44,776 bases of DNA from Zoogloeaceae bacterium (GCA_031287525.1 JAITSU010000058.1:1-44776), one strand, 5' to 3'; counted from the first letter of the stretch, positions 31,492 to 41,034 are shown. A program made the numbers and translations. The notes: generated by a model from the sequence alone, not told the origin.

Positions 31492-32670
31492 ATGCACGCT
31501 CTGGAAATTCCTTTAACCGCTGAGTTGGAACGCCTTGCCGCCGCCGGTCTGACGCGCCATCGGCAGCGGCTGGATTCGCCCTGCGGGACGCGCGCGGTGG
31601 TTGAGGGACGCGCGATGCTGGCGTTTGCCAGTAACGATTATCTGGGGCTGGCGGCGCATCCTGAGATTGCGCGGGCGTTGGCGGATGGAGCGTTGACCTG
31701 GGGCGCGGGGAGTGGGGCTTCGCATCTGGTCAGCGGGCATCTGCGCCCGCACGCGGCGCTGGAAACACGTCTCGCGGCTTTTACCGGCTTTGCCCGTTGC
31801 CTGACGTTTTCTACCGGCTATCTCGCCAATCTGGCGGTGACGCCTACGCTGGCGGCGGGGCGCGATGACGCGATTTTTGCCGACCGGCTGAACCATGCTT
31901 CCCTGATTGACGCGGCGCAACTTTCCCGCGCCGGGCATCATCGCTATCCGCACGGCGATATGGCGACGCTGGAACGGCTGCTTGCCGCAAGCACTGCCAA
32001 GACCAAGGTTATCGTCAGCGACGCGGTGTTCAGCATGGATGGCGACCTCGCGCCGCTTCCCGAATTGTTCGCGCTGGCGGAACGCTTCGATGCCTGGCTG
32101 GTCATTGACGACGCGCACGGGTTTGGCGTGCTGGGCGAAGAAGGTCGGGGCAGCCTCGCGCATTGCGGCGTGGTTTCCACGCAAACCCCTGCCCATCCCC
32201 GCATTTTGCTCATGGGTACATTAGGCAAGGCGGCTGGCGTGGGCGGCGCGTTTGTCGCGGGTTCTGAAATCGCCATCGAATATCTGTCGCAAAAAGCGCG
32301 CAGCTACATTTTCACCACCGCGCAGCCGCCTGCCGTCGCTATCGCCCTGATCAAGAGTCTGGAACTGCTGCAAGCGGGCGACGAGCGCCGCGCCCATTTG
32401 CAAAGCCTGATCCGGCAGTTGCAGGCGGGTTGCGCCGACCTGCCCTGGCAACTTCTGCCTTCGCAGACGGCCATTCAGCCCTTGATGGTGGGCGACAACG
32501 AGAAGGCGCTCGCGCTCTCCCAATCGCTCTGGGAGCGCGGTTTGTGGGTCGCCGCCATTCGCCCGCCCACCGTGCCTGCCGGAACGGCGCGGCTACGCAT
32601 CTCGCTTTCCGCCGCGCACACGCATGATGACGTGGCGGCATTGATTGCTGCCTTGCAGGCGTTGGCATGA
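31492..32670 (+). CDS. bioF: 8-amino-7-oxononanoate synthase
   Basis: BioF joins pimeloyl-thioester and alanine using pyridoxal phosphate in biotin synthesis. The 392-residue protein has [32 protein letters not shown], the cofactor-binding [10 protein letters not shown] and the Schiff-base Lys in [12 protein letters not shown]. It heads the bioF-bioH-bioC-bioD run. The 250-bp gap before it shows no confident promoter. Confidence 0.96.
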   Translation: MHALEIPLTAELERLAAAGLTRHRQRLDSPCGTRAVVEGRAMLAFASNDYLGLAAHPEIARALADGALTWGAGSGASHLVSGHLRPHAALETRLAAFTGFARCLTFSTGYLANLAVTPTLAAGRDDAIFADRLNHASLIDAAQLSRAGHHRYPHGDMATLERLLAASTAKTKVIVSDAVFSMDGDLAPLPELFALAERFDAWLVIDDAHGFGVLGEEGRGSLAHCGVVSTQTPAHPRILLMGTLGKAAGVGGAFVAGSEIAIEYLSQKARSYIFTTAQPPAVAIALIKSLELLQAGDERRAHLQSLIRQLQAGCADLPWQLLPSQTAIQPLMVGDNEKALALSQSLWERGLWVAAIRPPTVPAGTARLRISLSAAHTHDDVAALIAALQALA

Positions 32671-33404
32671 GCCAAAACATCCCCAACATTTTTCTCCCCG
32701 GCTGGGGATTCGGCTCTGCCCCGTTGAATCTCGCGCTGGCAGGCAGTGATTGGCAATGCGTGGATTTGCCGGGTTGCGGCGAGGATAGCGGCGCGCTCCC
32801 TGCCAGCTTCGCGGCAGCGGTTGAAGCCTTGCTGCAAAAACTCCCGCCTGTTTGTCGTCTGGGCGGCTGGTCTTTGGGCGGCATGTTGGCGCTCGCCTGC
32901 GCCCAAGCCGCGCCGGAGCGCGTCAAGGGGCTTACCCTCACTGGCTGCACCCCCAGTTTCATCCAGCGGGAAGGCTGGGAATGGGGGCGTCCGCCTGCCG
33001 AACTCAAAGCCTTCATGGGCAAAATCCGGCAGGATTTCGCCGCCATTCTGCCCCGCTTTACCGGCAGCTTTTGTCGGGGCGACAGCGACGCGAACGCCGC
33101 CCACTGGCTGTTGCAACACGCTTCCCCCATGTCGCAAGCCGCGCTGGACGCGGGTCTCATCTGGCTGTTTGAAGCCGATTTGCGCGCTGGCTTACAAGGC
33201 GTATCCTGTCCCGTTGTGTTGGTGCACGGAGAAAACGACCCCCTGACGCCCGTCGCCGCCGCGCGCTGGCTTGCTGAACATCTGCCCGACGCCACGCTGC
33301 GCGTTATTCCTGGCAAGGCGCACGCGCCCTTTGCGCCCGTTGTATCCGCTACCTCTGACGTAGCTGCCGCTCTCCAGTTTTTACGAGAATGCCCCCCGTT
33401 ATGA
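32667..33404 (+). CDS. bioH: Pimeloyl-ACP methyl ester carboxylesterase
   Basis: BioH removes the methyl group from pimeloyl-ACP methyl ester, ending the BioC-started chain. The 245-residue alpha/beta hydrolase has the nucleophile motif GGWSLGGML (Ser), the Asp in [10 protein letters not shown] and the His in GKAHAPFAP. It overlaps bioF as ATGA (32667-32670). Being between bioF and bioC in one operon supports BioH over other hydrolases. Confidence 0.93.
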   Translation: MSQNIPNIFLPGWGFGSAPLNLALAGSDWQCVDLPGCGEDSGALPASFAAAVEALLQKLPPVCRLGGWSLGGMLALACAQAAPERVKGLTLTGCTPSFIQREGWEWGRPPAELKAFMGKIRQDFAAILPRFTGSFCRGDSDANAAHWLLQHASPMSQAALDAGLIWLFEADLRAGLQGVSCPVVLVHGENDPLTPVAAARWLAEHLPDATLRVIPGKAHAPFAPVVSATSDVAAALQFLRECPPL

Positions 33405-34198
33405 AGACTCTCCGCGCCTCTCCTCTCGTTCAGCCTTCCCTGCCCTCGAAACGGGTGGTGCGGCAGAGCTTTAACAAAGCCGCCAGCACCTACGATGGCG
33501 CGGCGAGAGCGCAACGCTGGGTCAGCGCCCGGCTGGTGGGCGGATTGCCGCCTACGCTGATTCCCGCCATCATCCTCGACGCCGGTTGCGGCACGGGCTT
33601 CGGGCTGGAAATGCTGGGACTGCGTTTTCCCGCCGCGCGGCGCATCGCGCTGGATTTCTCCCCCGCCATGCTCTCGCACATCAAACAACTGGAATACGGC
33701 GTTTGCGGCGACATCGAACGCATCCCCCTGAAAGATGAGGTGGCGGGGTTGTACTGGTCGAATCTCACCGCCCAATGGTGCGACCTTTACGCCCTGAGCC
33801 GCGAAGCCTGGCGGGTACTCTGGCAGGACGGCACGCTCGCCATTTCCAGCCTCACGCACGGCACTTTCCACGAACTCGAAGAAACCTTTGCCCAGGTTGA
33901 CGACTATCGCCACGTCCTGCCCTTCCAGAGCGAGGCAGACTGGCGCGCCGCCCTCGAACAGGCGGGATTCCGCAATATCCAGATTCACACCGAAACCTGC
34001 GTCGCCCACTACCACGATTTACGCAGCCTCCTGAAAGCCATCAAATCCATCGGCGCCAACCAGCTGGGCGCTTACCGCCGCCCCAATCTGATGGGGAAGA
34101 AGGCGTGGATGAAACTGGAATCCCTCTACGAAACCCGCCGCACCGCGCGTGGGCTGCCCATCACCTATCAAGCCATCATCTGCTACGCGAGCAAGTGA
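33401..34198 (+). CDS. bioC: Malonyl-ACP O-methyltransferase
   Basis: BioC methylates malonyl-ACP to start pimelate synthesis on the fatty-acid machinery. The 265-residue protein has FNKAASTYDGAARAQ, the SAM-binding motif ILDAGCGTGFGLEML and the BioC-specific LYWSNLTAQWC. The ATG at 33401 overlaps the bioH stop (ATGA), so an earlier in-frame ATG at 33389 is rejected. The C-terminal part LLKAIKSIGANQLG is typical. Confidence 0.95.
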   Translation: MKTLRASPLVQPSLPSKRVVRQSFNKAASTYDGAARAQRWVSARLVGGLPPTLIPAIILDAGCGTGFGLEMLGLRFPAARRIALDFSPAMLSHIKQLEYGVCGDIERIPLKDEVAGLYWSNLTAQWCDLYALSREAWRVLWQDGTLAISSLTHGTFHELEETFAQVDDYRHVLPFQSEADWRAALEQAGFRNIQIHTETCVAHYHDLRSLLKAIKSIGANQLGAYRRPNLMGKKAWMKLESLYETRRTARGLPITYQAIICYASK

Positions 34199-34205
34199 CG
34201 AAGCA

Positions 34206-34913
34206 ATGGCAAAAGCATTTTTCATCACTGGCACCGACACCGAAGTCGGCAAAACCTACGCCACCTGCGCCCTGCTCCACCGGATAAGGCAGGCAGGACT
34301 GACGGCGGCGGGATTAAAAGCCGTCGCGGCGGGCGTCGACGCGGACGGCAAAAACGAAGATGTCGAAGCCTTGCGCGCCGCGTCCAGCCCCGAACTCACC
34401 CTGCCGGAGCGCATCCGCAACCCCTACCGCTTCGCCCCCGCCATCGCCCCGCACATCGCCGCGCAGGAAGCCGGAGTGAAGATTGAATTCGCCGTCATCA
34501 AAACCGCCGCGCAACAAGCCATGCAACAAGCCGACGTGGTACTGCTGGAAGGCGCGGGCGGCTTTCGCATCCCACTGGGAACGGATGGCGACAGCGCAGA
34601 TTTGGCGCAAAAACTGGGGCTGCCCGTGATTCTCGTCGTCGGTATGCGCCTGGGCTGCCTCAACCACGCCCTGCTCACCGCCGAAGCCATCCTCGCCCGC
34701 CAGATTCCGCTCGCGGGCTGGATTGCCAACAGCATTCTGCCGGACATGCCCTTCTACGCCGAAAACCTCGCCACCCTGAAAACCCTCATCCCCGCGCCAC
34801 TGTTGGGCGTCATTCCGCACGCCTTGCCTGGCGGCGTGGAAGAAGCGGCGCGAGGCTTGGCGTTTTTCGGGTCAGAAATCCGAAATCCAGAATGCAACAG
34901 GGGCGGCTCGTGA
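34206..34913 (+). CDS. bioD: Dethiobiotin synthetase
   Basis: BioD closes the ureido ring to make dethiobiotin using ATP and CO2. The 235-residue protein has the P-loop FITGTDTEVGKTYATC, the substrate-binding GLKAVAAGVD and LLEGAGGFRIPLG. The ATG at 34206 begins eight bases after the bioC stop. The normal end is near ARGLAFF; the remaining tail is encoded by three 7-base units and half of a palindrome, so it is probably not functional sequence. bioA and bioB are not in the window. Confidence 0.94.
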   Translation: MAKAFFITGTDTEVGKTYATCALLHRIRQAGLTAAGLKAVAAGVDADGKNEDVEALRAASSPELTLPERIRNPYRFAPAIAPHIAAQEAGVKIEFAVIKTAAQQAMQQADVVLLEGAGGFRIPLGTDGDSADLAQKLGLPVILVVGMRLGCLNHALLTAEAILARQIPLAGWIANSILPDMPFYAENLATLKTLIPAPLLGVIPHALPGGVEEAARGLAFFGSEIRNPECNRGGS

Positions 34914-34924
34914 GCCGCCCCTGT
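34897..34924 (+). terminator. Palindrome at the 3' end of bioD
   Basis: A perfect 12-bp stem (34898-34909 and 34912-34923; one more A-T pair at the base) with a 2-base loop. It contains the bioD stop codon. No T run follows, but its strength makes it a likely transcription or RNA-processing end. It resembles the GGGGCGGG-type repeats near 43319. Confidence 0.6.
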
Positions 34925-34959
34925 CTTGTACCTCAACTTATCCCTCAAAAACCCGAAAC

Positions 34960-35361
34960 TTAAATGTCCTGCGTTTTGCTGCGCTTGATGGCGTCGCGCA
35001 CAGCGCGTTCGGAGGCGCTCAGGCTTTTGTCTTCTGGCGCGGACTTGGGCGTGGGCTGCACTGCCGCGCCGAAGGCGGTCAGGGCTTCGCTCCACGGCAC
35101 AAAGGCTTTCAGGGAAGCCTGCGCCGCTTCGTTCAGACCGGCGAACGGGTTGTTATTCGCGTCCAGAGAAAGCCAGGGGGTGAAAAGGGCGTTCCATGCA
35201 TCAGGAGAAAACGCGGAGAGGGGGTCAAATGGTTTGTTCCCACTGCTCCCGCCTTTTGCGCCGGCATCGGGGAGATTCGGTGCCCATAAACGCGCGATGT
35301 CCTGCAAGGAACGTTGATAGTATTCGAGGTAATTTAGCCACAATGATGAAAAATCCTGCAT
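34960..35361 (-). CDS. Hypothetical protein
   Basis: The 133-residue soluble protein is not recognised. The N-terminus is a Trp/Tyr/Leu-rich amphipathic helix (MQDFSSLWLNYLEYYQRSLQ), the middle contains PFDPLSAFSPDAWNALFTPW and the C-terminus is charged (SASERAVRDAIKRSKTQD). A GGGGAGA ribosome binding site precedes the ATG. The composition recalls small granule- or surface-associated proteins, but no function is assigned. It is convergent with bioD. Confidence 0.6.
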   Translation of the reverse strand: MQDFSSLWLNYLEYYQRSLQDIARLWAPNLPDAGAKGGSSGNKPFDPLSAFSPDAWNALFTPWLSLDANNNPFAGLNEAAQASLKAFVPWSEALTAFGAAVQPTPKSAPEDKSLSASERAVRDAIKRSKTQDI

Positions 35362-35462
35362 GATATTCTCCCCCCTGCATCTTTGTTGAAAGGATACAGC
35401 CTAACACATCTGGTTTATTTGCGGGCGCGAAAGAATGTAATGATGACGGTAAAATGCGCTGC

Positions 35463-36821
35463 CTAGCCCGCTACCGTCATGCCTTCAATCAGGATTGAAC
35501 CGGTCTGGCGCGAGCCGCGCATTTCTACGTCATTACCAATGGCGCGGATGTTTCTGAACATGTCGCGCAAATTACCCGCGATGGTGATTTCTTCAACCGG
35601 ATGCGCGATTTCGCCGTTTTCCACCCAGAAGCCCGCCGCGCCGCGCGAATAATCGCCGGTGACATAATTCACGCCATGCCCCAACAATTCCGTGACCAGC
35701 AGCCCGCGCCCCATCCGGCGCACGAGAGCAGAGAGGTCGCCAGCGTCGGTTGTGTCATTATCGCCGGATTGCAGAATCAGGTTATGGCTGCCGCCTGCGT
35801 TGGCGGTGGTGGGCAAGCCCAGTTTGCGACCGGAATAGACGCCGAGAAAATAGCCTTGCAGTACCCCGTTCCGCACCACTTCACGCGCGCGGGTTCGCAC
35901 GCCTTCATTGTCGAAGGGGACACTGGCGAGACCGGCGGGCAGGTGCGGGCGTTCGCCCAGATTGAAAAATTCGGGGAACAGTTGTTGCCCCAACTGGTCG
36001 ACCAGAAAGCTGGCTTTGCGATACAGCGCGCCGCCAGACGCGGCCTGTACGAAATGTCCCAACAAGCCGGAAGCCAGCGGCGCTTCAAAGAGTACGGGGA
36101 AGCTGCCCGTGCCGATTTTTTTCGCGCCCAGACGAGCGACGGCGCGCTCTGCGGCTTTCGCGCCGATGTTTTCGGGCGTCTCCAGCGCGCTGGCGTTGCG
36201 GTGGGTGCTGTACCAGTCATCGCGCTGCATGGCGTCGGCGCGACCCGCGATGACGGAGCAGGCGATGTAGTGCCGCGAGGTCGGATAGCCGCCCATGAAA
36301 CCCAATGAATTGGCAGTCACAAACTGCGCCTGCTGGCTGGAAACGCTGCCGCCTTCAGAATTGTTGATGCGTTTGTCCGCCGCAAAAGCGGCAGCTTCGG
36401 CACGGCGGGCAATAGCGATGGCGTCTTCAGTCGATAAATTCCAGGGGTGGTAAAGGTCAAGGTCGGGCTGCTCGCCTAACGCCAGCAATTCCACTTCCGG
36501 CAAGCCGGAGCAAGGGTCTTCGGCAGTGAAGCGGGCGATGGCGAGCGCCGCTTCCACCGTTTCGCGCACGGCGCGGAGCGAAAAATCCGAAGTGCTGGCG
36601 TAGCCCCGACGCTGACCCAGATAGACGCTGACGGAAAGCCCCTTGTCGCGGTTGTATTCGATGGTTTCCACTTCGCCGCAACGCACCGACACCGACTGCC
36701 CGAAATCTTCGGAAACATCCACTTCCGCCGCCGTCGCGCCCATTTTTCTGGCGTGCGCGAGCACATCCGCCGCCAGTTGTTGCAGGGTGGGAAAAGAATG
36801 GGAAAACTGTTTGTCCGCCAT
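35463..36821 (-). CDS. pmbA: Metalloprotease PmbA/TldE
   Basis: PmbA (TldE) works with TldD in maturation of peptides such as microcins and in peptide turnover. The 452-residue protein matches the family across its length, including VSVRCGEVETIEYNRDKGLS, FDNEGVRTRAREVVRNG, NAGGSHNLILQSGD, LLVTELLGHGVNYVTGDYS and AGFWVENGEIAHPVEEIT. PmbA normally lacks the TldD zinc-site residues. tldD is not in the window. The gene is divergent from darP, a common neighbour pair. Confidence 0.94.
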   Translation of the reverse strand: MADKQFSHSFPTLQQLAADVLAHARKMGATAAEVDVSEDFGQSVSVRCGEVETIEYNRDKGLSVSVYLGQRRGYASTSDFSLRAVRETVEAALAIARFTAEDPCSGLPEVELLALGEQPDLDLYHPWNLSTEDAIAIARRAEAAAFAADKRINNSEGGSVSSQQAQFVTANSLGFMGGYPTSRHYIACSVIAGRADAMQRDDWYSTHRNASALETPENIGAKAAERAVARLGAKKIGTGSFPVLFEAPLASGLLGHFVQAASGGALYRKASFLVDQLGQQLFPEFFNLGERPHLPAGLASVPFDNEGVRTRAREVVRNGVLQGYFLGVYSGRKLGLPTTANAGGSHNLILQSGDNDTTDAGDLSALVRRMGRGLLVTELLGHGVNYVTGDYSRGAAGFWVENGEIAHPVEEITIAGNLRDMFRNIRAIGNDVEMRGSRQTGSILIEGMTVAG

Positions 36822-36889
36822 GAAAGAACGTCGCCAAAATCCAAAAGGTCGCTATCATAGCAGCCCCTTTGCCCTCTCGCGCCTGAACG

Positions 36890-37441
36890 ATGCTGAAACC
36901 TCACCGCAACAATCCGAACGCCCGCCCTGTCGATACGCCGGACGCAGATGACCGCCCCTCCAAAACCCAGGTCAAAGCCGCGATGCAGGAATTGCAGGAC
37001 GTGGGCTACGCGCTGACGCAGCTTTCCCGCGACCAGTTGAAGCGCATGGCGCTGGATGAAGACCTGCTCGCCGCCGTGCTGGAATATCAGCGCATCCCGA
37101 AATTCGAGGCGCAGCGTCGTCAGTTGCAATACATCGGCAAGCTCATGCGCGCTCTGGAAGTCGAACCCATCCGCGCTGCCCTGGCGATGGCGCGCGGCGA
37201 ATCCGCCGCCGAAATCGCCCGCCTGCACCGTCTGGAAAATCTGCGCCAACACCTGCTCGACGACGAAGCCGCCGCTCTCGCGGAAATCGCCAGCGAATTC
37301 CCCGCCGCCGACCTGACCCGTCTGCGCCAGTTGCGCCGCGCCGCCTTGAAGGAACAGACAGAACAAAAACCGCCACGCCAGTTTCGGGCGTTGTTTCAGG
37401 TGTTGAAGGAATTGCTGCCGGATGAACAGGCGGCGGAATGA
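36890..37441 (+). CDS. darP: Ribosome-associated protein DarP/YjgA
   Basis: DarP (YjgA) binds late 50S ribosomal intermediates and assists peptidyl-transferase-centre maturation. The 183-residue protein has the same length as E. coli YjgA and the typical all-helical sequence (PSKTQVKAAMQELQDVGYAL, FEAQRRQLQYIGKLMR). It is divergent from pmbA, as in many proteobacteria. Confidence 0.92.
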   Translation: MLKPHRNNPNARPVDTPDADDRPSKTQVKAAMQELQDVGYALTQLSRDQLKRMALDEDLLAAVLEYQRIPKFEAQRRQLQYIGKLMRALEVEPIRAALAMARGESAAEIARLHRLENLRQHLLDDEAAALAEIASEFPAADLTRLRQLRRAALKEQTEQKPPRQFRALFQVLKELLPDEQAAE

Positions 37442-37477
37442 TTCGCGCGGTTAAATTTCAAAACCCCGCAGGTCGGG

Positions 37478-37828
37478 TTACGCTTTCGGCTTACCCAGGC
37501 TATGCGCTTCCCTTGAAACAACCAACATCGTCGCTATGCAAAAAACAATACCCGATACACGCAACAATATCCTGTACACGAAAGTTCCTTCATCTCCAAA
37601 GATAAAAGACACCGTAAAATAAAATAAAAAAACAGTTGCCGCAAAAAATGTAAATTTATGTCTTGTTTTAACCCATAAAAAATACGCTGTTACCAGTGTC
37701 ATTATTATCGCAGAACCAATAACCATATTGTAAATCATGTCAAAGCGCATGGAATGCATAACATAAATACAATGTGTGTACAAAATACACGCGCCCAGCA
37801 CAAACCAAAGCAATGACAATAATTTCAT
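37478..37828 (-). CDS. Low-GC small membrane protein
   Basis: The 116-residue protein is not recognised. It has about four membrane helices (LLSLLWFVLGACILYTH, MVIGSAIIMTLVTAYFLW, FFAATVFLFYFTVSFIF, VSGIVFCIATMLVV). The stretch is clearly richer in A and T than the surrounding genes, with many AAA and ATA codons, which suggests acquisition from another source. The start MKLLSLLWF at 37828 is chosen over an in-frame start at 37900 that would overlap vapC. Its place just downstream of vapBC suggests a small acquired island. Confidence 0.6.
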   Translation of the reverse strand: MKLLSLLWFVLGACILYTHCIYVMHSMRFDMIYNMVIGSAIIMTLVTAYFLWVKTRHKFTFFAATVFLFYFTVSFIFGDEGTFVYRILLRVSGIVFCIATMLVVSREAHSLGKPKA

Positions 37829-37890
37829 GACATCAACCCTTTCGATGGATGACACATGTGAGCTTCTTGCAAAAACAGGCGTAGCGCCCC

Positions 37891-38298
37891 TTACGCCCAA
37901 TCTTCAACCTTCAATCCCCGCACACGGGCGAATTCTCTGGTGTTGTGGGTCACGAGCGTCACGCCAACGCTGATGGCGTGGGCGGCAATCCAGAGGTCGT
38001 TATTTCCAATGGGCAGCCCGTCACCTTCCAGTCCGGCGCGAATTTCTCCATAAGCCTTGCCGCAACCCGATGACATCGGCAAAACCGGTATCAATAAAGA
38101 AAAATCTTCCAACGCGGCAAGCGTCTTTTCCCGCTGCTGGCTTTTTGCCGCGCCATAAAGCAGTTCGCCCCAGGTAATCAGGGAAATCACCGCCTCGCCA
38201 TATTTGAGCTTCTGGAATCGTTCCAGAACATGCGCTGGTTTCTGGCGCTGGATATAAATGCAAATGTTGGTATCCAGCATGAAAAGCGGGCGCGACAT
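37891..38298 (-). CDS. vapC: VapC toxin (PIN-domain endoribonuclease)
   Basis: VapC cleaves tRNA or rRNA and is neutralised by VapB. The 135-residue protein has the PIN acidic residues: Asp in MLDTNICIYI, Glu in SLITWGELLYGAAKS, Asp in IGNNDLWIAAHA and a final THNTREFARV. The start codon overlaps the vapB stop (TAATG). It looks intact, unlike the VapC remnant at 20551. Confidence 0.92.
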   Translation of the reverse strand: MSRPLFMLDTNICIYIQRQKPAHVLERFQKLKYGEAVISLITWGELLYGAAKSQQREKTLAALEDFSLLIPVLPMSSGCGKAYGEIRAGLEGDGLPIGNNDLWIAAHAISVGVTLVTHNTREFARVRGLKVEDWA

Positions 38299-38525
38299 TA
38301 CAGCGATTCCCTTTTTTGCGGTACGGTATCCCCGCGCACAGAAAGAAAGTCGTCCGGCAATTCGCTCAATAATTCAAATGCGCGCGCCAGATTACGCGGC
38401 GGCTCACAAAGGACAATTTCCTTGCCGCGACGAAAAATCGTCAGTTCCGCGCAATCCACGCGAAACGCTCTGGGCAACCGAACCGCCTGACTGTTGCCGG
38501 ATGTGAAAACACGCGCCATTGTCAT
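38298..38525 (-). CDS. vapB: VapB antitoxin (AbrB type)
   Basis: The 75-residue antitoxin has the AbrB/MazE DNA-binding fold (VFTSGNSQAVRLPRAFRVD, FRRGKEIVLCEPP) and a C-terminal toxin-binding tail. The ATG at 38525 follows AGGAG at a good distance; a second ATG two codons in (38519) is less likely. It overlaps vapC by one base. The perfect palindrome at 38545-38563 lies directly upstream and is a likely operator for autoregulation. Confidence 0.88.
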   Translation of the reverse strand: MTMARVFTSGNSQAVRLPRAFRVDCAELTIFRRGKEIVLCEPPRNLARAFELLSELPDDFLSVRGDTVPQKRESL

Positions 38526-38544
38526 GTTGGACTCCTGCTGATTG

Positions 38545-38563
38545 TATATACTTAAAGTATATA
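38545..38563. promoter_or_regulatory. Palindromic operator/promoter of vapBC
   Basis: TATATACTT and AAGTATATA form a perfect 9-bp inverted repeat around one A, 20 bases before the vapB start. It overlaps TATA-rich sequence that could serve as a -10, so bound VapB(C) would block transcription. Confidence 0.55.
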
Positions 38564-38601
38564 TATCAAACCCGAACAGAGCAAGCGTCATCCTTTGTGT
38601 T

Positions 38602-40149
38602 TCAATCCTTCTTCTGTGCCGCGACGGTCGCATGGAAAGTGGCGACTTCGTAATCGCTGCCGCGTTCCAGCAGTTTGAGCGGGGTAAGGAAGATACGGCG
38701 ACGGTTGTAGTCGAATTCCAGACTTTCCTTGGCGTTGAAGGTGCCGCGCGGCAGGATGAAGCGGATGTCGCCCTTGGGGTCGTCATCCTGCAACCATAGC
38801 GCCGGACTGCCCGGCGTGGCGGGAGCGTCGGGCGTGTCTGCCCTGGGGCGCACGTCGACGCTGGCGATGCGTTTGGAGAGGGTTTCGATACCGACTTGCG
38901 CTTCGTTGTCGGAAATCCGTTGGTAGCGGCGCACCACGCCGACCAGCCAGTTGCCTTCGCCGCCCGGTTGCATGACCAGTAGCGCGCCGACGCGAATCCA
39001 GTCGCTTTGCAGATCCTTGACGACAACGCCGAACCCCCCCTGACTGACGTTCTCCACAATCCAGCTTTCCAGCGGCAACCCGGAAGGCTTGCCGCCGAAT
39101 TCGGGGGAAACCATCACAATGGCATTAACCAGTCCCGGCAGCACCACCATCTGGTGTTTGACATGATGCCGTTCGTGCTGACGTTGCGGCGGCGTGGGCG
39201 CCCAGTAAGCAATAAGGTGTTCAATGACGGACAACAGGGTTGGCGTCGTGACGGCTTCGCCCTGACTGACCCATGTGGGGACGCTGCCGCCCCGGCTGAT
39301 TTCCTGTTCCAGCACGCGCAGGCGGATTTGCGCTTCACCGGGGTGGAAAAAGCGCAGGGTCTGTGTCATGTCTTTGGGCAGTTGCGCCAGCCGCAAGGGG
39401 GGGATGGCTTTGCCGGCATCCGCCCACCAGACGCTTTGCGGGCTGCTCTCGGCAGAAAAGACAAAATCCGGTTGCAAATGGGCAATCAGGCGATCCGACA
39501 GTTCGATTTCCAGCGGCAGCAGGTTGTTGAGCGACGACGCCTGAAAGAACAGCACACGCAGGTATTCCGCCAGCGATGAGGTCACGCCGCCCTGAGCGGG
39601 ATAGATGGGCAGGGTCTTCCTCACGTTGCCTTCCTGCTCCATCAGCAGATAACTTTTGCCCAGACGCGCCCAATAGTCGTTGGGAATCGCGCCATAGTTA
39701 AAACTTTCCCATTTGATGACCGCGCCCAGCGCGGCGATGGCGCGCGTCGCCACCAGCGGCAGGTCGGGTTTCAACTGTTCGCTGCTGTTGTCCTTGCGTC
39801 CGGCGCTGTCCAGACAGCGGTGGTATTGCTCGGCAATCCGGTACCAGAACCCGTGGATGATGTCCCACAGGCGGGCTTCCTCAATTTTGACCAGACGCGG
39901 CGTGTACAGGTATTCCTGCGTCAGCGCCCTGACGCGCGATTGCGCCGCTTCGTCCAGCGCGTTCACGATTCCAAAGCGCGTAATTCCATCCAGATCCACT
40001 TTGCTACAGGCGTTCAACCACTCCATGATGCCCTCAACGGCGCGATACGCATCCGTGGGCAGCGTAGACAGAAAACGTTGCAACTCATTGGGATTGAGCA
40101 GCGAAATACTGGGCTTGTCCGGGTTTTCGTTGGTTTCGTGGGTAGACAT
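38602..40149 (-). CDS. PilZ-like domain protein, possible cyclic-di-GMP receptor
   Basis: The 515-residue protein has a long alpha-helical N-terminal region (residues 1-330) of unknown fold and a C-terminal PilZ-like domain. The PilZ motifs are present: RxxxR as RQHER (residues about 335-340) and [D/N]xSxxG as NVSQGG in WIVENVSQGGFGVV. A final region carries LWLQDDDPKGD and YNRRRIFLTPLK. PilZ domains bind cyclic-di-GMP; binding here is inferred from motifs. It is divergent from thyA, with an 81-bp gap. Confidence 0.72.
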   Translation of the reverse strand: MSTHETNENPDKPSISLLNPNELQRFLSTLPTDAYRAVEGIMEWLNACSKVDLDGITRFGIVNALDEAAQSRVRALTQEYLYTPRLVKIEEARLWDIIHGFWYRIAEQYHRCLDSAGRKDNSSEQLKPDLPLVATRAIAALGAVIKWESFNYGAIPNDYWARLGKSYLLMEQEGNVRKTLPIYPAQGGVTSSLAEYLRVLFFQASSLNNLLPLEIELSDRLIAHLQPDFVFSAESSPQSVWWADAGKAIPPLRLAQLPKDMTQTLRFFHPGEAQIRLRVLEQEISRGGSVPTWVSQGEAVTTPTLLSVIEHLIAYWAPTPPQRQHERHHVKHQMVVLPGLVNAIVMVSPEFGGKPSGLPLESWIVENVSQGGFGVVVKDLQSDWIRVGALLVMQPGGEGNWLVGVVRRYQRISDNEAQVGIETLSKRIASVDVRPRADTPDAPATPGSPALWLQDDDPKGDIRFILPRGTFNAKESLEFDYNRRRIFLTPLKLLERGSDYEVATFHATVAAQKKD

Positions 40150-40230
40150 AGCAGCGACGAAGAAAAAAAAGTTGAGTAACGTGAGTATATTAGAATACGC
40201 GCCTCATGTTCGTATCCTTACAGCCCATTC

Positions 40231-41025
40231 ATGCGCCCATATCTTGATTTGATGCGTCACGTACTGGATAACGGTCTGGATAAATCCGACCGCACCGGCA
40301 CCGGCGCCCGTTCCGTGTTCGGCTGGCAGATGCGCTTTGACCTCGCCAAAGGCTTTCCGCTCCTGACCACCAAGAAACTGCACCTGAAATCCATCATCCA
40401 TGAACTGCTCTGGTTTCTCACCGGCGACACCAATATCGCCTACCTGCAAGCCAACGGCGTGCGGATTTGGGATGAATGGGCGGACGCAAACGGCGATTTG
40501 GGGCCGGTCTACGGACATCAGTGGCGGCACTGGCCGACGCAGGACAAGGGCGAAATCGACCAGATGACACAACTCATTGAAGGTCTGAAAAGCAATCCCG
40601 ATTCCCGCCGTCATCTGGTTACGGCGTGGAATCCCGCCGAAGTGGAACGCATGGCGCTGCCGCCCTGCCATTGCCTGACCCAGTTTTATGTGGGCAACGG
40701 CAAACTTTCCTGCCAGTTGTACCAGCGCAGCGCCGACATTTTTCTCGGTGTGCCCTTCAACATCGCTTCCTACGCCCTGCTCACCCGGATGCTCGCCCAG
40801 GTCTGCGGCTACCAGCCCGGCGAATTTGTGCATACCTTCGGTGACGCGCACCTGTACAGCAACCATTTCGAGCAGGCGAAGCTGCAACTCGCCCGCGAGC
40901 CGCGCGCCCTGCCGCAGATGCGGATGAATCCCGACATCACCGATTTGTTCGCCTTCCGTTACGAAGATTTTACGTTGGAAGGCTACGACCCGCATCCGCA
41001 TATTGCCGCGCCCGTAGCGGTTTAA
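40231..41025 (+). CDS. thyA: Thymidylate synthase
   Basis: ThyA methylates dUMP to dTMP using methylene-tetrahydrofolate. The 264-residue protein is the same length as E. coli ThyA and has [19 protein letters not shown], the catalytic Cys in [14 protein letters not shown], and [19 protein letters not shown]. It precedes pgi by nine bases and folA lies just beyond, so dTMP synthesis and folate reduction are in one unit. Confidence 0.97.
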   Translation: MRPYLDLMRHVLDNGLDKSDRTGTGARSVFGWQMRFDLAKGFPLLTTKKLHLKSIIHELLWFLTGDTNIAYLQANGVRIWDEWADANGDLGPVYGHQWRHWPTQDKGEIDQMTQLIEGLKSNPDSRRHLVTAWNPAEVERMALPPCHCLTQFYVGNGKLSCQLYQRSADIFLGVPFNIASYALLTRMLAQVCGYQPGEFVHTFGDAHLYSNHFEQAKLQLAREPRALPQMRMNPDITDLFAFRYEDFTLEGYDPHPHIAAPVAV

Positions 41026-41034
41026 TTTGTTGTC

